Below are positions 29,763 through 42,330 of a DNA stretch of 64,000 bases, piece after piece. Location of the stretch: contig NC_056739.1 of NCBI RefSeq assembly GCF_019279795.1, positions 14,366,968 through 14,430,967 of the forward strand. Reading direction: 5' to 3'. A model generated the notes under the pieces. That model was not told the origin of the DNA and did not search any database. It saw only the letters and a list, made by a program, of their open reading frames with translations. This stretch comes from Protopterus annectens. Taxonomy: Eukaryota; Chordata; Ceratodontiformes; Protopteridae. Positions within the stretch are counted from its first letter, which is position 1; every line of letters begins with the position of its first letter. The position numbers and the translations under genes are program-made.

Positions 29763-31933
29763 TCAGGAGTGCTGGAAAGGCTTTCCAGGGACGGAATCCC
29801 TGTCGCCTTGGTTATGCGGACCCCCTCTGTCGCCGGGGCGGCGTCTTCCATTTCTACCCCCTCCTCTGCCTCTAGAGGGAGTATCCCTCTGTGTGGTCTG
29901 GATAGATCCCTGATTCTTACGGAACCACATTTTTCCGCCTTGTTGCCCTTTGGGGTACGGTCTAGTAGGAGCGGAAAAACGGACCCCTACAGCAGACAGG
30001 GTCTTTCCCTCTTGCTCGCACCAAGTGAGAGTCTCCTTAACCTTGGGCCCGAAAAGTGTGGCACCATCAAAAGGGGCATTGGCAAAGGAGCACAGCCGCA
30101 TCCATGATTGTCTTCGAAGAGCAATCGCTAAAGCTGCAGCTCTACTCGATCCCTCGGCTGCATATGAGATGAGCCTCATGGATGAGTTTACTATGGAGGT
30201 GAGGGTGTTAAGTTGTGCTGTTACTTTTTCTGAAACAGCAGCATCTGTGTTACCCTGGAGGGTATCTGTCAGCTCCTTGATGAGATCCCTCTGCAAACGT
30301 GTGAAGTGAGTCAAATAGTTTAGCGAACGCATGGAAAAAGTCGCTGAACTAAAAACGCGCTTCCCATATCTGTCCGTAGTCCTAGAATCCTTATTAGGAG
30401 GATGAACAGATGAGGAAGACTCAGACATCTCCTTTTTCGTGGCTGCCGCCACTACCATAGCATCGACAGGAACTCCCTTGGTGAGATAAGATTTATCTTG
30501 GGGGGCAGTGATGAGCTTGTTTGGTTTCCTAGGGACTGGTTCCACTGTGTCAGGTGCCTCCCACGCCCTTCGAGCAATCAAATCCATTAATTCATCAAAG
30601 GGCGGAGTCACCCAGGAGGTAGAAGGTTGAGCCCCAAAAGCCTTCAGCAGCATCGACTCGTCCTCAGTGGGGGCTAGGGATTGCCAATCACCCCTCTGTT
30701 TCAAGATCTCCAGGATGTCTGCAAATGACACATCCTCAGAGGGTGATTTGAGGGACCCCTCTGCCTCATCCAAGTCGGTGTCAGACGTTAGAGATTCCTG
30801 TGGGGAATCTATGTGCCTCCTCTTGCACAACCGTTTCCTCGGGATCTCATCAGAGGGGGCTTCTGGTGAGGCCTCCAAGGAACAGGGGGTACCCTCTGGG
30901 GGTGGCTGAGGCAATTGGGCTCTACGCTTGGGATGGATCGTGGGAGCAGAAAGTGGCCCTTTTGGGGAAGGAGAAGTTTCCCCTGATGATGTGGTTGTCT
31001 GTGCAGAAAATACTTTCCTCATAAGGTCAAAGGCGAACCCCTGGCCGAGGGCTCCCTCGGTTCCGAAGAACACGGAAGCATCCCAGACCCAGGTGCCGTG
31101 GGCTCCGACCCCGAGGACGGAGCCGAGCCAGTCTGTGCCGAGGCCCCGAGAGGGAGAGTCGGTACCGAAAGGTCGATACGACTCTCGGTCCCGGAACCGA
31201 GGAGAGACCGTCGGCTCCGCCACTCCCCTATTGGTTCCGAAGGAGTCGAAGTCAATGGTGTCGATCGTGCAATGGACGGTTTTGGCACTGAGGGCTCCAC
31301 TATCATCAGGTCATCCTCTCCCGGCTCCGAGATCTGGATGGGTCTCGAAGGAGGACCCGTTGGAGATATGGGGAGGCCTTCTAGTTTCGACACCAACTGG
31401 GAGGAAACTGCAATTAACTTGGAAAGGGCCGTGTTTTCCATGAGTTTCTGCACGACACGATCCACATCTGTCTCAGATAAAGGTCTGGAAGAACAGGCCG
31501 AAGGAGCCGAAGATGGCACCAACCGAAGAATGGACGGTGGTGGCAGTTCCAACACCGGTTCCAAGATCTGGGGCTCAGGAAAAGATAAATGTTCGACGCT
31601 CAGCCCCGAGATCTGTGGAACCGGCGAACGAACCCTAGAAGATGAACTCAGAGCCGATGACATGGGCTCCGACATCTTCGACCCCTTTGAGGATTTAGAA
31701 GCCTGATCCAACTTGTCCAAAGCCTCTTGAAAAGCAGGCTTCAGTAATCCTCTGTCTATGAGCTTCCTGCGCCTATCTGTCATGACCCTCCTGCTAAAGG
31801 AATGGCAAACAGAGCAATCCTCTTGAAGATGGAGAGGGCCAAGACAGCAGACGCAGGAAGCATGATTGTCAGTAATGGACATTTTCTGCCCACACTGACA
31901 TCTTTTAAAGCCAGATTTAGCTTTTTCTGACAT
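29763..31933 (-). pseudogene. D: gag, one frameshift
   Basis: Gag starts at 31933 (MSEKAKSGFKRCQCGQKMS), with HASCVCCLG and HLQEDCSVC completing the zinc-like motif. The first frame is Ser/Pro-rich and ends at 31019. The second frame (from about 31050) runs to 29763 through DTDLDEAEGSLKSPSEDVSF, STSWVTPPFDELMDLIARR, ITAPQDKSYLTKG and SMRSLNYLTHF to an Arg-Gly-rich tail (SRGRGGGRNGRRRPGDRGG). It stops at TGA after GKPFQHS. One indel near 31045 is the only break seen. Confidence 0.86.
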
Positions 31934-32289
<356 letters not shown>

Positions 32290-32482
32290 GGTCCAAGCTC
32301 TCCTCGACCCGATCTGTTGCAGCAGCAAACTAGATCCGGGTAATGGCAGGGAGGATTGTGGAATATGGGCTAGTCTCGAGCTTCTCTGAGATTCAGAGCT
32401 TTGCAATTCGGCCAACTCGAAGCCGAGGATCGGCTCCGAACCCGTGTGTAAGAACAAACGGCGAGATTGAACACTCGTACAT
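32290..32482. repeat. D: right inverted terminal repeat
   Basis: This is the inverse of 26322-26510, ending GAACACTCGTACAT at 32482. Sequence of E follows. Confidence 0.88.
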
Positions 32483-33059
32483 CAAGAGATCCATGTTGTC
32501 TTATTTTTGTATAGTTCAACAGATGGGTCTCAAATTTCACTCAGATCACATCTCAGCACTTCCAAACGTGTGGATCCAGGGCTCTGACTCCTCCCCTACC
32601 CATAATCCCTGTGCCTCTCCCCAAACACCTCAGATCCAGTTTGGCCATTAACTATATGTTATATTATTGAAACCTATGACAAAAAACAAGTGTACATATG
32701 AAGAAGATACATCCATTTGAGACTGAGATTTGCAAGACTCCCACAGGGTATCATCAATTCTTCGAAGTACTATAGGTGACAATTTGGAAGGGGGAAAGAG
32801 GGAGAGATGTTGAACCAGATGAAAATAGGATAACACAGATCTGTTATGGGGAGTGCAAAACTTTCATATCCGATGTTGTCCTTTTTCGTCTGATTCACTA
32901 TATGAGACAGATTCCCAGTTACCGGTTTCCCGGGAGGCATCAAAGAAGGACATTTCTGAGCAAAGCAGTCAAAACAGGTGCGTGATGTGAACTTTACATC
33001 CAGTTTATAATGAGACACAGGTGTGAACAGCTGATCATGATACAGCAGCACAAATCTCA
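32483..33059 (-). repeat. E: remainder of left ITR and 3' non-coding region
   Basis: From 32483 to about 32650 it aligns with the left end of K (GACTCCTCCCCTACCCATAAT-like block). From 32650 to 33060 it holds decayed ICR/YR tail sequence in which I see no intact ICR. A YR tail with the TTHxxY-like region is too decayed to place precisely. Confidence 0.6.
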
Positions 33060-33720
33060 TCAATGGGCAGATGTTGTTGAAAACTGTGAAACTTGCCACT
33101 GATCTTGTTGAATGAACTTTTTTTTTTCTGATAACGGTAATCCCAGTTTGTCATGAACCAATAAAATGCAGTTTGATGACCATCTAGAGAGGGTGACCTT
33201 GGAAACAATGCACCCCAATTTGACTTTGAAAAAAGACAACAATTAACTGATCTAATTTTCTGAAGTCTTCCGTCCTGTGGAGATGAAATCTAAGTTGCCT
33301 ATGTAAATCGAGCAAATGTAGTGTATATTCTTCTTTGTTAGAGAACTTTTGAAAGAAAACTGGAAGATGTACAGATTGAGTGATGTTAAATTCAGATTCT
33401 ACTTTATGAATAAAATGATTTAGTTTTAAGAAGACTGACTATATTCTTATGAAATATCAGATAAGGTGGTTTGCAAGAAACAACCTATAATTCTAAGATT
33501 TTTTTGGCTGAAGTGACTGCCACCAAGAAGAATGTTTTCCATGTTAAGTGTTTAAGATCTACTGAGGCTGCTGGTTCAATAGTGGATTGTTTAAGAGCCT
33601 GAAACATTACTGTAATGTCCCAAGGTGTAAGAGGATCTACAATAAGAGGTCTGAGAAGAACACTTCCCTTGAAGAAAGCTTCAGAAACCTTCAAAGAGGC
33701 CATCTGTGACTGATTATTAT
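33060..33720 (-). pseudogene. E: tyrosine recombinase, 3' part
   Basis: These are fragments of alpha YR: MASLKVSEAFFKGSVLLRPL, IEPAASVDLKHLTWKTFFLV and TSAKKILEL. In the last, the catalytic ARR box has become AKK. VSKVTLSRW follows near 33200. Frameshifts separate the pieces. It is cut by the LINE at 33720; the 5' part resumes at about 36466. Confidence 0.75.
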
Positions 33721-33738
33721 TACTGATTTAGCCAAACC

Positions 33739-34311
33739 ATAACCACACCCACTAGGCAAAACAAATCACACGACAAAGCTAGTACCCTAGACTGGATACT
33801 CATCAACAACTCTCCACATCAGTATATGTCAGGTACTACACCTGATGATCTAAGCGATCACTGCCTCACATATATACTTAAACTAAAGGTTAATCACCAT
33901 CATCAGCCCACATACAAAACTATAAGAAGTAATAAAAACTTTAACCCCCAAAAATTTAACAATGAACTAAAGTCTTGCAACTGGTCTGCCCTAAAAAGCC
34001 TTCCACTGGATGAAGCAGTTAGTTACTTCAACTCCAGATTTCTGACTATTCTCGACCTCCATGCCCCTAGCCGCACTAGTAGAATCAAGGTCAATACTGC
34101 ACCTTGGCTCACTAAAGAAACTAGGGCAAAAATTGCATTAAGAAATAAAGCATGGGTCACCTACAGAACTAGTAAAACCCTACCTGACCAACTGTTATTT
34201 AGGCAACTAAGAAATGAAGCAAAAAAATCAGTAACCTCAGACAAAAAGAATACTACCCCCGCCTACAACAGGTTCAAAAAACTAAACCTCAGATATTCTG
34301 GATGGGAGTAA
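33739..34311 (+). pseudogene. LINE: AP-endonuclease C-terminus and linker
   Basis: The frame begins inside the endonuclease: STLDWILINNSPH, then DDLSDHCLTYILKL with the terminal Asp-His pair of the AP-endonuclease fold. A linker follows (WSALKSLPLDEAVSYFNSRF, APWLTKETRAKIALRNKAW). It ends at 34311 by a frameshift into the RT frame. The N-terminal endonuclease and any ORF1 are absent because of 5' truncation. Confidence 0.8.
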
Positions 34312-35392
34312 AAAGACTACTCCACCCAGGACAAACCACCACCCCAAAACCATCTGTCGCTAATCAAAGCTCCCCCAAAGATATTGCTAACTCCTTTAAC
34401 ACCTTCTTCACTGAAACCATCCAAACTTTAGCTAACCAACTCTCACCCACTGGCTCCAATCCGAGCACTACCAATTCCAAAACTACAACTTCCTTTAGCC
34501 TGCAACCAGTCCCTACTCAACTCATCAAAACCCTACTTTGGAAACTAAGACCAACCACCCTGGCTGCTGACCTCCTCCCAGCTGACTACTTACAAAAAGC
34601 TGCAGATGCAATTGCATTCCCCATCTCCATCCTTATTAACCGATCTATATCAGAAGCCATAATCCCTGACATATGGAAAATCTCACACGTCATACCACTA
34701 CACAAAGGGGGCAGTTCCACTGAACTGTCAAACTACAGGCCCATAGCAATCTTGTCTCCACTAGCTAAGATCATGGAGAAGTGTGTACATATTCAACTCA
34801 TGAAATATCTCACACAAAACAAACTTTTATCCAACTCACAACATGGTTTTAGGCCCAATCACAGCACCACTACAGCCCTTCTCTCTTTCACAGACACTAT
34901 AAATCAAAATCGTAACAACAACGTACTGTCCTCTGCTTTCTTCCTAGACCTGTCCAAGGCCTTTGACATGGTGGACCACAAAATGCTAATGAACTGCCTG
35001 GAGGCCAACAACTTAAATAAACTGACCCTCCAATGGTTTGAGTCCTACCTACAATGCAGGAAACAGGCTGTACTGTGGGAGGGTAAACTCTCCTCACACC
35101 TCTCCATCAGACTAGGAGTACCCCAAGGCTCAATACTAGGTCCCTTCTGTTCTCCATCTTTATAAATGAACTTAGCATAGCCATACCAGAGGCCACCTGC
35201 ATTCAATATGCAGATGACTCTACCTTGATCTGCACTGCCTCCACCCCAACCGAACTCACCAAAATAACACAAATCACCTTCAACAAGGTAGAAAACTGGC
35301 TGCTAAACCAACGCCTAATACTAAATCCCAATAAAACTAAACTACTTCTCTTTACCCCAACACACAGGACCACCTCACCCTGTTCAATATAA
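34302..35392 (+). pseudogene. LINE: reverse transcriptase
   Basis: RT blocks in order are IPLHKGGSSTELSNYRPIAI, KYLTQNKLLSNSQHGFRPNH, FLDLSKAFDMVDHKML, RLGVPQGSILGP and then, after a frameshift near 35150, IQYADDSTLICTA with the catalytic Asp pair intact. A further break lies near 35390. The FLDLSKAFD and QYADD forms are typical of the CR1/L2 branch of the Jockey group. Confidence 0.83.
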
Positions 35393-35399
35393 CAGCTAA

Positions 35400-35883
35400 T
35401 AATGGTACCATCATCACCCCAGTTACCCAAACTAAACTATTGGGTGTCATGATCGACTGTTACCTCAGATTTGATGCACACATCAATCAAACGATAAAAA
35501 CTACCAATATAAAACTTGGCAGTCTGTTCAAGACCAAAGCATACCTCACCCCGCAAGCTAGAATAACAATTGCCCGCTCCCACCTCCTATCTACCCTTCT
35601 CTATGCCTCTCCTCTATTCTCCAACCTGAATAAAACCAATCTTAAAAAACTGTCTTCATGCTACAACCAAATCGCTAGATTTGCTACTGACTCACCCTAC
35701 CGTACCCACCACTGCCAGAACCTGAAACTCCTGGGCTGGTTGGAACTACCACACCTCCTACAGCTCAACCAACTCAAAGTCGCCCATAAAATCCTCCACC
35801 AACCGGACACCACCCCAGCCCTAAGAAACACAATCTGCCCCTACAATAACAGTCGCCCACTACGCCATCCACCAAACTTCTAG
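35400..35883 (+). pseudogene. LINE: C-terminal domain
   Basis: The frame shows VTQTKLLGVMIDCYLRFDAH, ARITIARSHLLSTLLYASPL and LKLLGWLELPHLLQLNQLKV, the conserved C-terminal part following RT in this clade. It stops at 35883. A further decayed stretch with NWNSLPTDITK-like coding lies near 35945. Confidence 0.75.
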
Positions 35884-36465
35884 TACTTACAATCAAATCC
35901 AACCATGCTGCAGGTGACTCCTCTTCACCAACTCTGTCGGTAAAAACTGGAACTCACTACCTACTGACATTACCAAAGAATCTTCTCCATCCATATTTAA
36001 AAATAAACTTATAAGTCACCTCAAGTCACACTGGATATGCCCCTGTACCAACCCAGACTAAGACTTCATACTTCCCTCCAACATACTCTGTTCAGCTACT
36101 CCCCCTCACGTTAATTAATGAGATCCTTTATGACTAAACTATAACTATTGCTATCCTCGGCCTCCATGGTCAATAAGAAAAGCATGCCACTGGACTAATG
36201 GAAGTATGTATATACTATGTCTACAAGCAATTTGTATTGTAATCACAATTTAGTGGATTGTCTGTTTTGTCATATCTATGTACTATGTCTACAATCGTCT
36301 TCTATGTAACCTCTATTGTGGAACATTTACTTGTAATGTCTATTTCTTATCCTAATCTGTATCTTTGAGTTTTCTCCCGGACTCCGCTGAAAATGGACAT
36401 GTATCCAGCCGGACCATCCCGGTTAACAAATGTAAAATAAATAAATAAATAAAAATAAAAATTAT
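35884..36465 (+). repeat. LINE: end of coding and 3' UTR with AAAT tail
   Basis: The remaining sequence has a Cys-containing tail near 36040 and a 3' UTR. It ends with TGTAAAATAAATAAATAAAT and A-rich sequence to about 36465, the short-repeat tail expected for this LINE group. Confidence 0.75.
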
Positions 36466-38840
36466 GGACAAAGTGAACATTTGAAATCACTGCAAATTGG
36501 ACTTTTATGGTGGAGAAATTGGAACCTTTATGAAACAGTTCTGACAAGAAATCCATAACTGAAGGGAGAGGGGCAGAGAAGGGATCCAATCACTTTTAAA
36601 TAGCCCAGAATGAAAAATGTTTCCTTTTACTTCGATAAACCTTCCTGGTGCTAGATTTTGGAGAAACTGTCAGAATGTGAACTATTCCTTCTGAAACCCT
36701 GGTATCTCTGGCCATTGCTAAAACTGGAGTGACTAAGTGGTCAACTTCAGGTTGTCTATATCCAGATGAGGATAACTAGATGGGTGAGATAGGAGGTCTG
36801 GGCTGTGAGCTAGTGTCCAGGGTGGACATAAAAGATGAGACCGAAAAATGGGAACCAAACCTGTCGGGGCCAATAAGGAGCAATGAGGATTACTTTTTAC
36901 GTGCATGTCTTGGCTTTCTGAATGAACTTTGTGATAAAGAGAATGGGGGGAAAGGCATATAGAAGACCCATGGGCCAGCTGTGGACCACAGAGTCCCTCA
37001 CTGACTGACCCTAAGGAGGGATGAGAGCACAGTAACTGCTGCACTTGTGAGATGCAAAGAGGTCACAGCAAGGTCGGCCCCAGCAATGGAAAATTTTGTT
37101 TGTCACTGATGGATTGCGGGACCACTCATGAGACAGAAGAATGTTTCTGCTTAGCTTGTTTACTAGCACATTGGAAGTCTTCGGGATATGAGTTGCTATA
37201 AAAAAGCAATGAGAAGACATAGCACATTACCAAACCTTCATGGCTTCTGAACATAGGGGATAAGATCTGGTTCTCCCTTGTTTGTTGCTGTACCAGACTA
37301 CTAACATATTGTGTATCTGAATGGAAATCACACCATCTAGCAGGCAGTCTTGAAATGTTTGCACACTAATGGGACTGCTCTCATGTCCAGAATGTTGATG
37401 CGAAGACTGGCCTCTAATTGAATCCAGGTACATTTAACTGCCTTCTTCTCGTAATGCCCTGCCATCCTAAAAGGGAAGCATCTGTGGTGACCACAGCTGT
37501 TAGTGGAGGTAGACAGAATGGATGGCCCTCAAATAACACTGGGGAAAATACCCACCACTGGATATGATTTCTACTTACTTGAGTTAATCTGATGGGTGTA
37601 CTCAATGGACGATGTAATTGTGACCATTTAATTGATGGAATCCATTAAAAGACCCTCATGTAGAAATGAGAGAAAGGATCAAGAATGATTGTTGAGGCCA
37701 TAAGACATGGCAGTTTTAGAAAAGAATCTCACTGGTGGGGAGAATGTGACAATACCTGATTTGCTACTTTTTGAAGAGAAAGAATAGTGGAATGTGGTTA
37801 AGACAGCTGTCTGATTCAGTATGTCTAGATGGCATCCTATAAACTCTAGTGACTGAGCAGGATTTAGTCAACTCTTCAGAATGTTGACTGCTACACCAAA
37901 TCTGTGAAGTAACTGGAGTAAAGTGTCCCCCCTTTAGATGAGTAGAGGTGAGGAGCCAGTTGTCTGGATACAGTAAAACCTGCTATCCTTGCAACCTGAG
38001 ATACGCTGTGACTACTTTCATGCATTTGGTGACCAGCCGGGAAGTGTGGTGAGAGCAAAACGCAGAGTTATGAATTGGTAATGACTAGTTCCCAGCTTAA
38101 AATGAAGGAATCTCCTTGATTGCTTGTTTAACTTTACATAACAATGAGCATCCTGGAGCTCTATTGAGCAAATCCAGTCATCCTTCATGAGTAGTAGTAG
38201 AATGGAGTGAACAGTGACCATCCAGAATTTTCTCTGCTTCACAAACTGGTTTAAAGAATTGGCCTTGGGTCCCCTGTCCTTTTTTGAAACTAAAAAGAAC
38301 CTGGACTAAACTCTGGATCCTATTCGGTCTGGTGGGACCTGTTGGATGACTTGTTTTTCTAACAGCTTTTTGACTTCTGCTGTGGCTGATTTCTTTTGGT
38401 ATGCTATCACTGCAGGAATCCTTTTTCTTGGTTTCAGAGAGTAAATGAAGGGAAGTATGTATCCTCTGGTGATTATCCACAGAACCCATGAGTCTGAAGT
38501 GAAGGCCTGCCATGTTTGATGGTGCAGGGGTAACTGCCCACCCCCCGACTGCCTTCAAAGAGTGGCAGTCAGGCAACCCTTCAGGACTGCTGGGAGGATT
38601 TCTTGGAAAAGGGCCCTCAAAATCCTTGGTTTTGCAGACCGCCTCTGCCCTTAGGATAACACCCATTGAATGCTCCCCTCCTGCTACTGGAGGGTTTGTC
38701 TGATGAAGCATCTTGGAAAAACCCTTGGGATTTTCTGAACCACATCTTCTTTCCTCCTCGTTGATTACTTGAAACGATTCTTTGAGGAAGGGAGATGCAG
38801 ATTCCCAAGACAGACAGGATAGTATCATCTTGCTCATTCC
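36466..38840 (-). pseudogene. E: YR start, methyltransferase, RNase H and RT, decayed
   Basis: From 38840 downward, alpha RT shows KKGQGTQGQ and FWMVTVHSILLLL, then IELQDAHCYVKLNKQSRRFL and LRFALTTLPGWSPNA. The catalytic box reads YPDN (near 37960), so the active site is lost. RH follows (TDASLLGWQG near 37480; NMLVVWYSNKQGRTRSYPLC near 37290). MT follows (FHCWGRPCCDLFAS, 37060-37090) and then the YR N-terminal part (MDPFSAPLPSVMDFLSELF, 36589). Many frameshifts are present. Confidence 0.75.
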
Positions 38841-39915
38841 TGATTAGTTTGCCCTTAATCTTCAGTCCAGAGAGAGTGGAACCATCAAAATGAGCATCAA
38901 GGAAGGATTTATTGAAGCCTTCCAGAAAATCATACAATAGCACCCAGGCATCATGGAGAATGGCTATTGCCAGTACCTGTCATTCTGAAAGCAGATGCTT
39001 TGAGATACTGGAAATAGAACTGAGGGTAGATAGCTAGGAATCCACATTTTTTCTGGATATCCGCTGGCAAATTACCTGAGACAGAATTGGTAATCTCTTT
39101 GGTCAGTTCTCACTGGATGCATGTGGCACGAACCAGGTAGTTCAGCATTCTAAGGGAAAAAGTCACTGAAGCATAAGTCCATTTTTGAAATCTGTCTATA
39201 GTGTCTTAGACTCTCTATTAAGGGGATAAACAGAAGTACTCTCTTTGGAGAGTTTTGTTTTTAATGACCGCCGCTACAACCATACCATCTATCAGAGGAC
39301 CTTTACTCCAATGTGTCCTATCTTTAGGAGCTGCTAGGATCTTGCTGGACTTCTTTGGTATTGGCTGCACTCTGTCAGATTCCTTCCAAGTTCTCTAAGC
39401 CACCACATCAATGAGGACATCAGTGGGAGGGACTACCCAGGCAGTAGAACAGCCAGCTCCAAAAGCCTCTAGGAACATGAATTCTTCTGGGGAAGGTGCA
39501 TTGGGGGACCAGCTCCTCTTTGGATTCATCAATTCCAGGATTTTGCCAAAAATGACTTCTCCAAAGGGTGACCTATGGGAACAATCCCTTTTATCAAATT
39601 CTGTATCTTCTGTGATGGATTTGTACAATGAATTTATATGTTTCCTTTCACAAGGCTGTTTCTTATCTTATGAATCAGAGGTTGGGGAGTCTCAGACTGG
39701 GAGCTCAGAGTAAGCATTTCCCTGAGATTTTTGGAAGCTGACTGTCCCAGTTAGTGCAGAGGTGCAGAGGATGATGTAGAAAATGAAAGAGGTTGGAATG
39801 GATCCAAGCATGAAAGAGGCACCCCTTCTCTGGTAGTGAGTACCATCTCAAAGGCTTTGAATGCCAAGGCAGAAATCAGAATCAAGGAGGACTCTCTAGG
39901 AGCCATGGCCAACAG
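38560..39915 (-). pseudogene. E: gag, decayed and 5' truncated
   Basis: Gag blocks include NEQDDTILSVLGICISLPQR and KKMWFRKSQGF near 38700-38860, and PSPEEFMFLEAFGAGCSTAW (39500). The acidic segment and parts of the Ser-rich region follow. The stop TGA after a QS(P)-type end is conserved near 38590. At about 39915 the gag passes abruptly into MT sequence of F, so the N-terminal motif is missing. Confidence 0.72.
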
Positions 39916-40130
39916 AACTCATAAAGGAGACCGGAGGGCCAAAGGTGGAATAGAGCATCTTTCAGTGACTCCCTCTGAGGGGGGAATTAGTGCAAAGAAC
40001 CTTCTGCACTTCTTGTGAGGAGATGCAAAGAAATTGCAGCAATGCTGGCCCCAGCAACAGAAAATCCTCTCCATCACTGACTGAAACCTAGAGCCTGAAG
40101 GATAAGCTGGATGATGGAGAAGGGTGAACA

Positions 40131-40900
40131 AGAATTTGCTGTACCTCGGACTTGATTATGTTCACACAATGTAAAAGAAGAGAGACTATCTGAATTACTG
40201 TGTCCAACTGAGCACCTATGAACTCCAAGCTCTGTACTGGTTGTAGATGAGATTTTGAGATGCTGACTGAAATGCCTAGCTTTTGACAAAGTTGGAGAAA
40301 ATAGTCCCTGGACTGCTTTAGGAGATGCTTGGTTGGGGCAGTGAGGAGCCAGTTATCTAGATATGGAAACACTCAGAATCCCAGCAGTCTCAGGTGAACT
40401 GCTACTACTGCCATACACTTGGTAAACACCCTGTTGTGAGACCAAAGGGCAGGGCTCTGACCTGATAATGAATGGCTCCCAAATGAAAGCATAGAAATCT
40501 TCAGAATCATCTGTTCATCTTGATGTGATAGCATGCATCCTGAAGATCAACTGAGTACATGCAATTGTCCTTGTGTAGAAAAGGCAGAATGGGCTGAACA
40601 ATGACCATTCAGAACTTTGACTTCTTCACAAACTGGTTCATTCTGGTTATATCCAGAATTGATCTCCAGTCCCCGGTCTTCTTGGGCACTAAAAAGAACC
40701 CTGAGCAAGTTTCAAATCCTCTTTGGTCTGGTGGGACCTCCTGAATGACTTTTGTCTAGCAGCTTTTGAATCTCGAGCTGCTGCTTCTCTTTGACTGGGT
40801 GGGATGTTGGGGAGCCTTCTTTTTTTGTTTGGGGGAGCCTGGAAAAATGGTATGAAATAACCTCTGAATATTATTTAGCAGTCAAGAATCTTTTGTTATA
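40131..40900 (-). pseudogene. F: reverse transcriptase
   Basis: MFPYLDNWLLTAPTKHLL holds the catalytic box, changed to YLDN. QKLGISVSISKSHLQP and LEFIGAQLDT follow. Further upstream, FFLVPKKTGDW-like coding is visible near 40690-40660 and the DAxYHIK-like region near 40530, with frameshifts. It is not functional. Confidence 0.72.
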
Positions 40901-40949
40901 GAAGCCTAGGCATCTGGTTACAAAGGCAAACGCCACCTGACTGCTTCCA

Positions 40950-42330
40950 GAGGTGGGTAGTTGAGCAACCCTTCAAGAATGCTGAAAAGGTTTATCCAAT
41001 AAAGAAACACAGAAAATGCGGCTTTGCAGGCCTCCACTGCCGCGAGGTTGGCATCTTCCATTGGAACTCCCCATTCTGCCTCTGGAGGAGTTGTCCTCGC
41101 GTGAATCCTGGAAAGATTCCTGGGACTCGCAGAACCACATTTTCTTACTTCCTCTTTGATTCCAGGAAAGGGATAGGTGAGGGGTAGAAAAATATATCCC
41201 TACAGCAAAGAGGGTCCTTTCACTTTGTTCACTCTAGGAAAGGGTTTCTTTCAAAGTAGGTACAAACAAAGACGCTCCATCAGAAGGAGTACTGATGAAA
41301 GAAGACTTGAAAGATTCCATAAATTTGCATAAATGCATCCAAGTATGTCTCCTAATGGCTATAGCAGTCCATGAGGTACCCTCAGCAGCATAGGATATTA
41401 ACCTCATGAATGCATTGGAAATGGATAATAGAGTAGCCAGTAGTGAAGAGGACCTAATGTAGTCCTCCATAGACATGGACTCTGAGAGGGAGTAGGAGAG
41501 TTCCTTGGTCAAATTCAGCTGTAGTATTGTGAAGTGTACTAAGTAATTCAGAGACCTCAAAGCAAAGGTCACTGAAGCAAATATGCACTTTCCAAATCTG
41601 TCCAACACCCTGGACTCTCTATTAGGGGGACTGACTGAGGAACTCTGCTCCACTAGTTCCTATTTGGTGGCTGCCACCAGAACTATAGCATTAACAGGGA
41701 CTCCTTTGCTCCAACGGGGTCTGTCCTTTTGGCGATGCCAAAATTTTATCTGGGCATCTGGGAATTGGTTCAATGGAATCAGACTCCTTTCATGCCTGGT
41801 GAGAGATTAAATCAATAAGTTCATCTGCCAGAGGAGTCATTCAAGACATAGATGTGTCAGGCCCAAAAGCTTCCAGAAAAACAATCGTCTGAGGAGGGAG
41901 CATCCACCTTTTTGTTTAAGGATTTCTAGGATGTCTCCAAAGGAGACGTTATCCAGTGGAGATCTGGGGGACCCTTCCCCTTCACTGAAGTTAGTATCTT
42001 CAGGGAGAGATTTCATAGGGGAATCTTTGTGTCACCTTTTGCACGTTCTGTTTAGGGGAACCTCTTCAGTGGTATGGTCTAGACAGGTATCTGAAGAGAG
42101 GGGGGAAGTTCCACAATGGGGACTGTCTGGATGTTAGATGGTACTGACTCTCCCTGTGGAGCAGGCCTGATGTGATCAGAGCTTGGATCTGAAGGAGGAA
42201 GGGATGTAGGATCCAAGGATGAGCTAGTAATCCAAGTTCTAAGTCAGCAGAAAGCCTTCTGCACTACCAAGAAGGCAGATGAGCCAGGAGAAGCCATGTC
42301 TGGCCACACCGGAGATGAGACCTCTGAAAC
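40950..42330 (-). pseudogene. F: gag
   Basis: The central region (41653-41234) has PPNRESRVLDRFGK, FALRSLNYLVHFTILQLNLT and IAIRRHTWMHLCKFMESFKS, close to alpha gags. Ser/Glu-rich sequence with breaks follows to about 42300. An Arg-rich tail and the stop lie near 41000. The N-terminal zinc-like motif was not found. Confidence 0.7.

Larger units (their letters stand above)
33721..36465 (+). mobile_element. CR1/L2-type LINE, 5' truncated, inside YR of E
   Basis: This plus-strand LINE retains the end of the AP-endonuclease, the full RT and a C-terminal domain, then a 3' UTR and an AAAT-type tail (36434-36465). It interrupts the YR of E: removing it rejoins sequence coding ISNVHF to NNQSQMASLKVSEAFF. 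A short repeat ATTATT/ATTAT flanks it and may be the target duplication. The LINE has about three frame breaks and is clearly younger than E. Confidence 0.85.
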
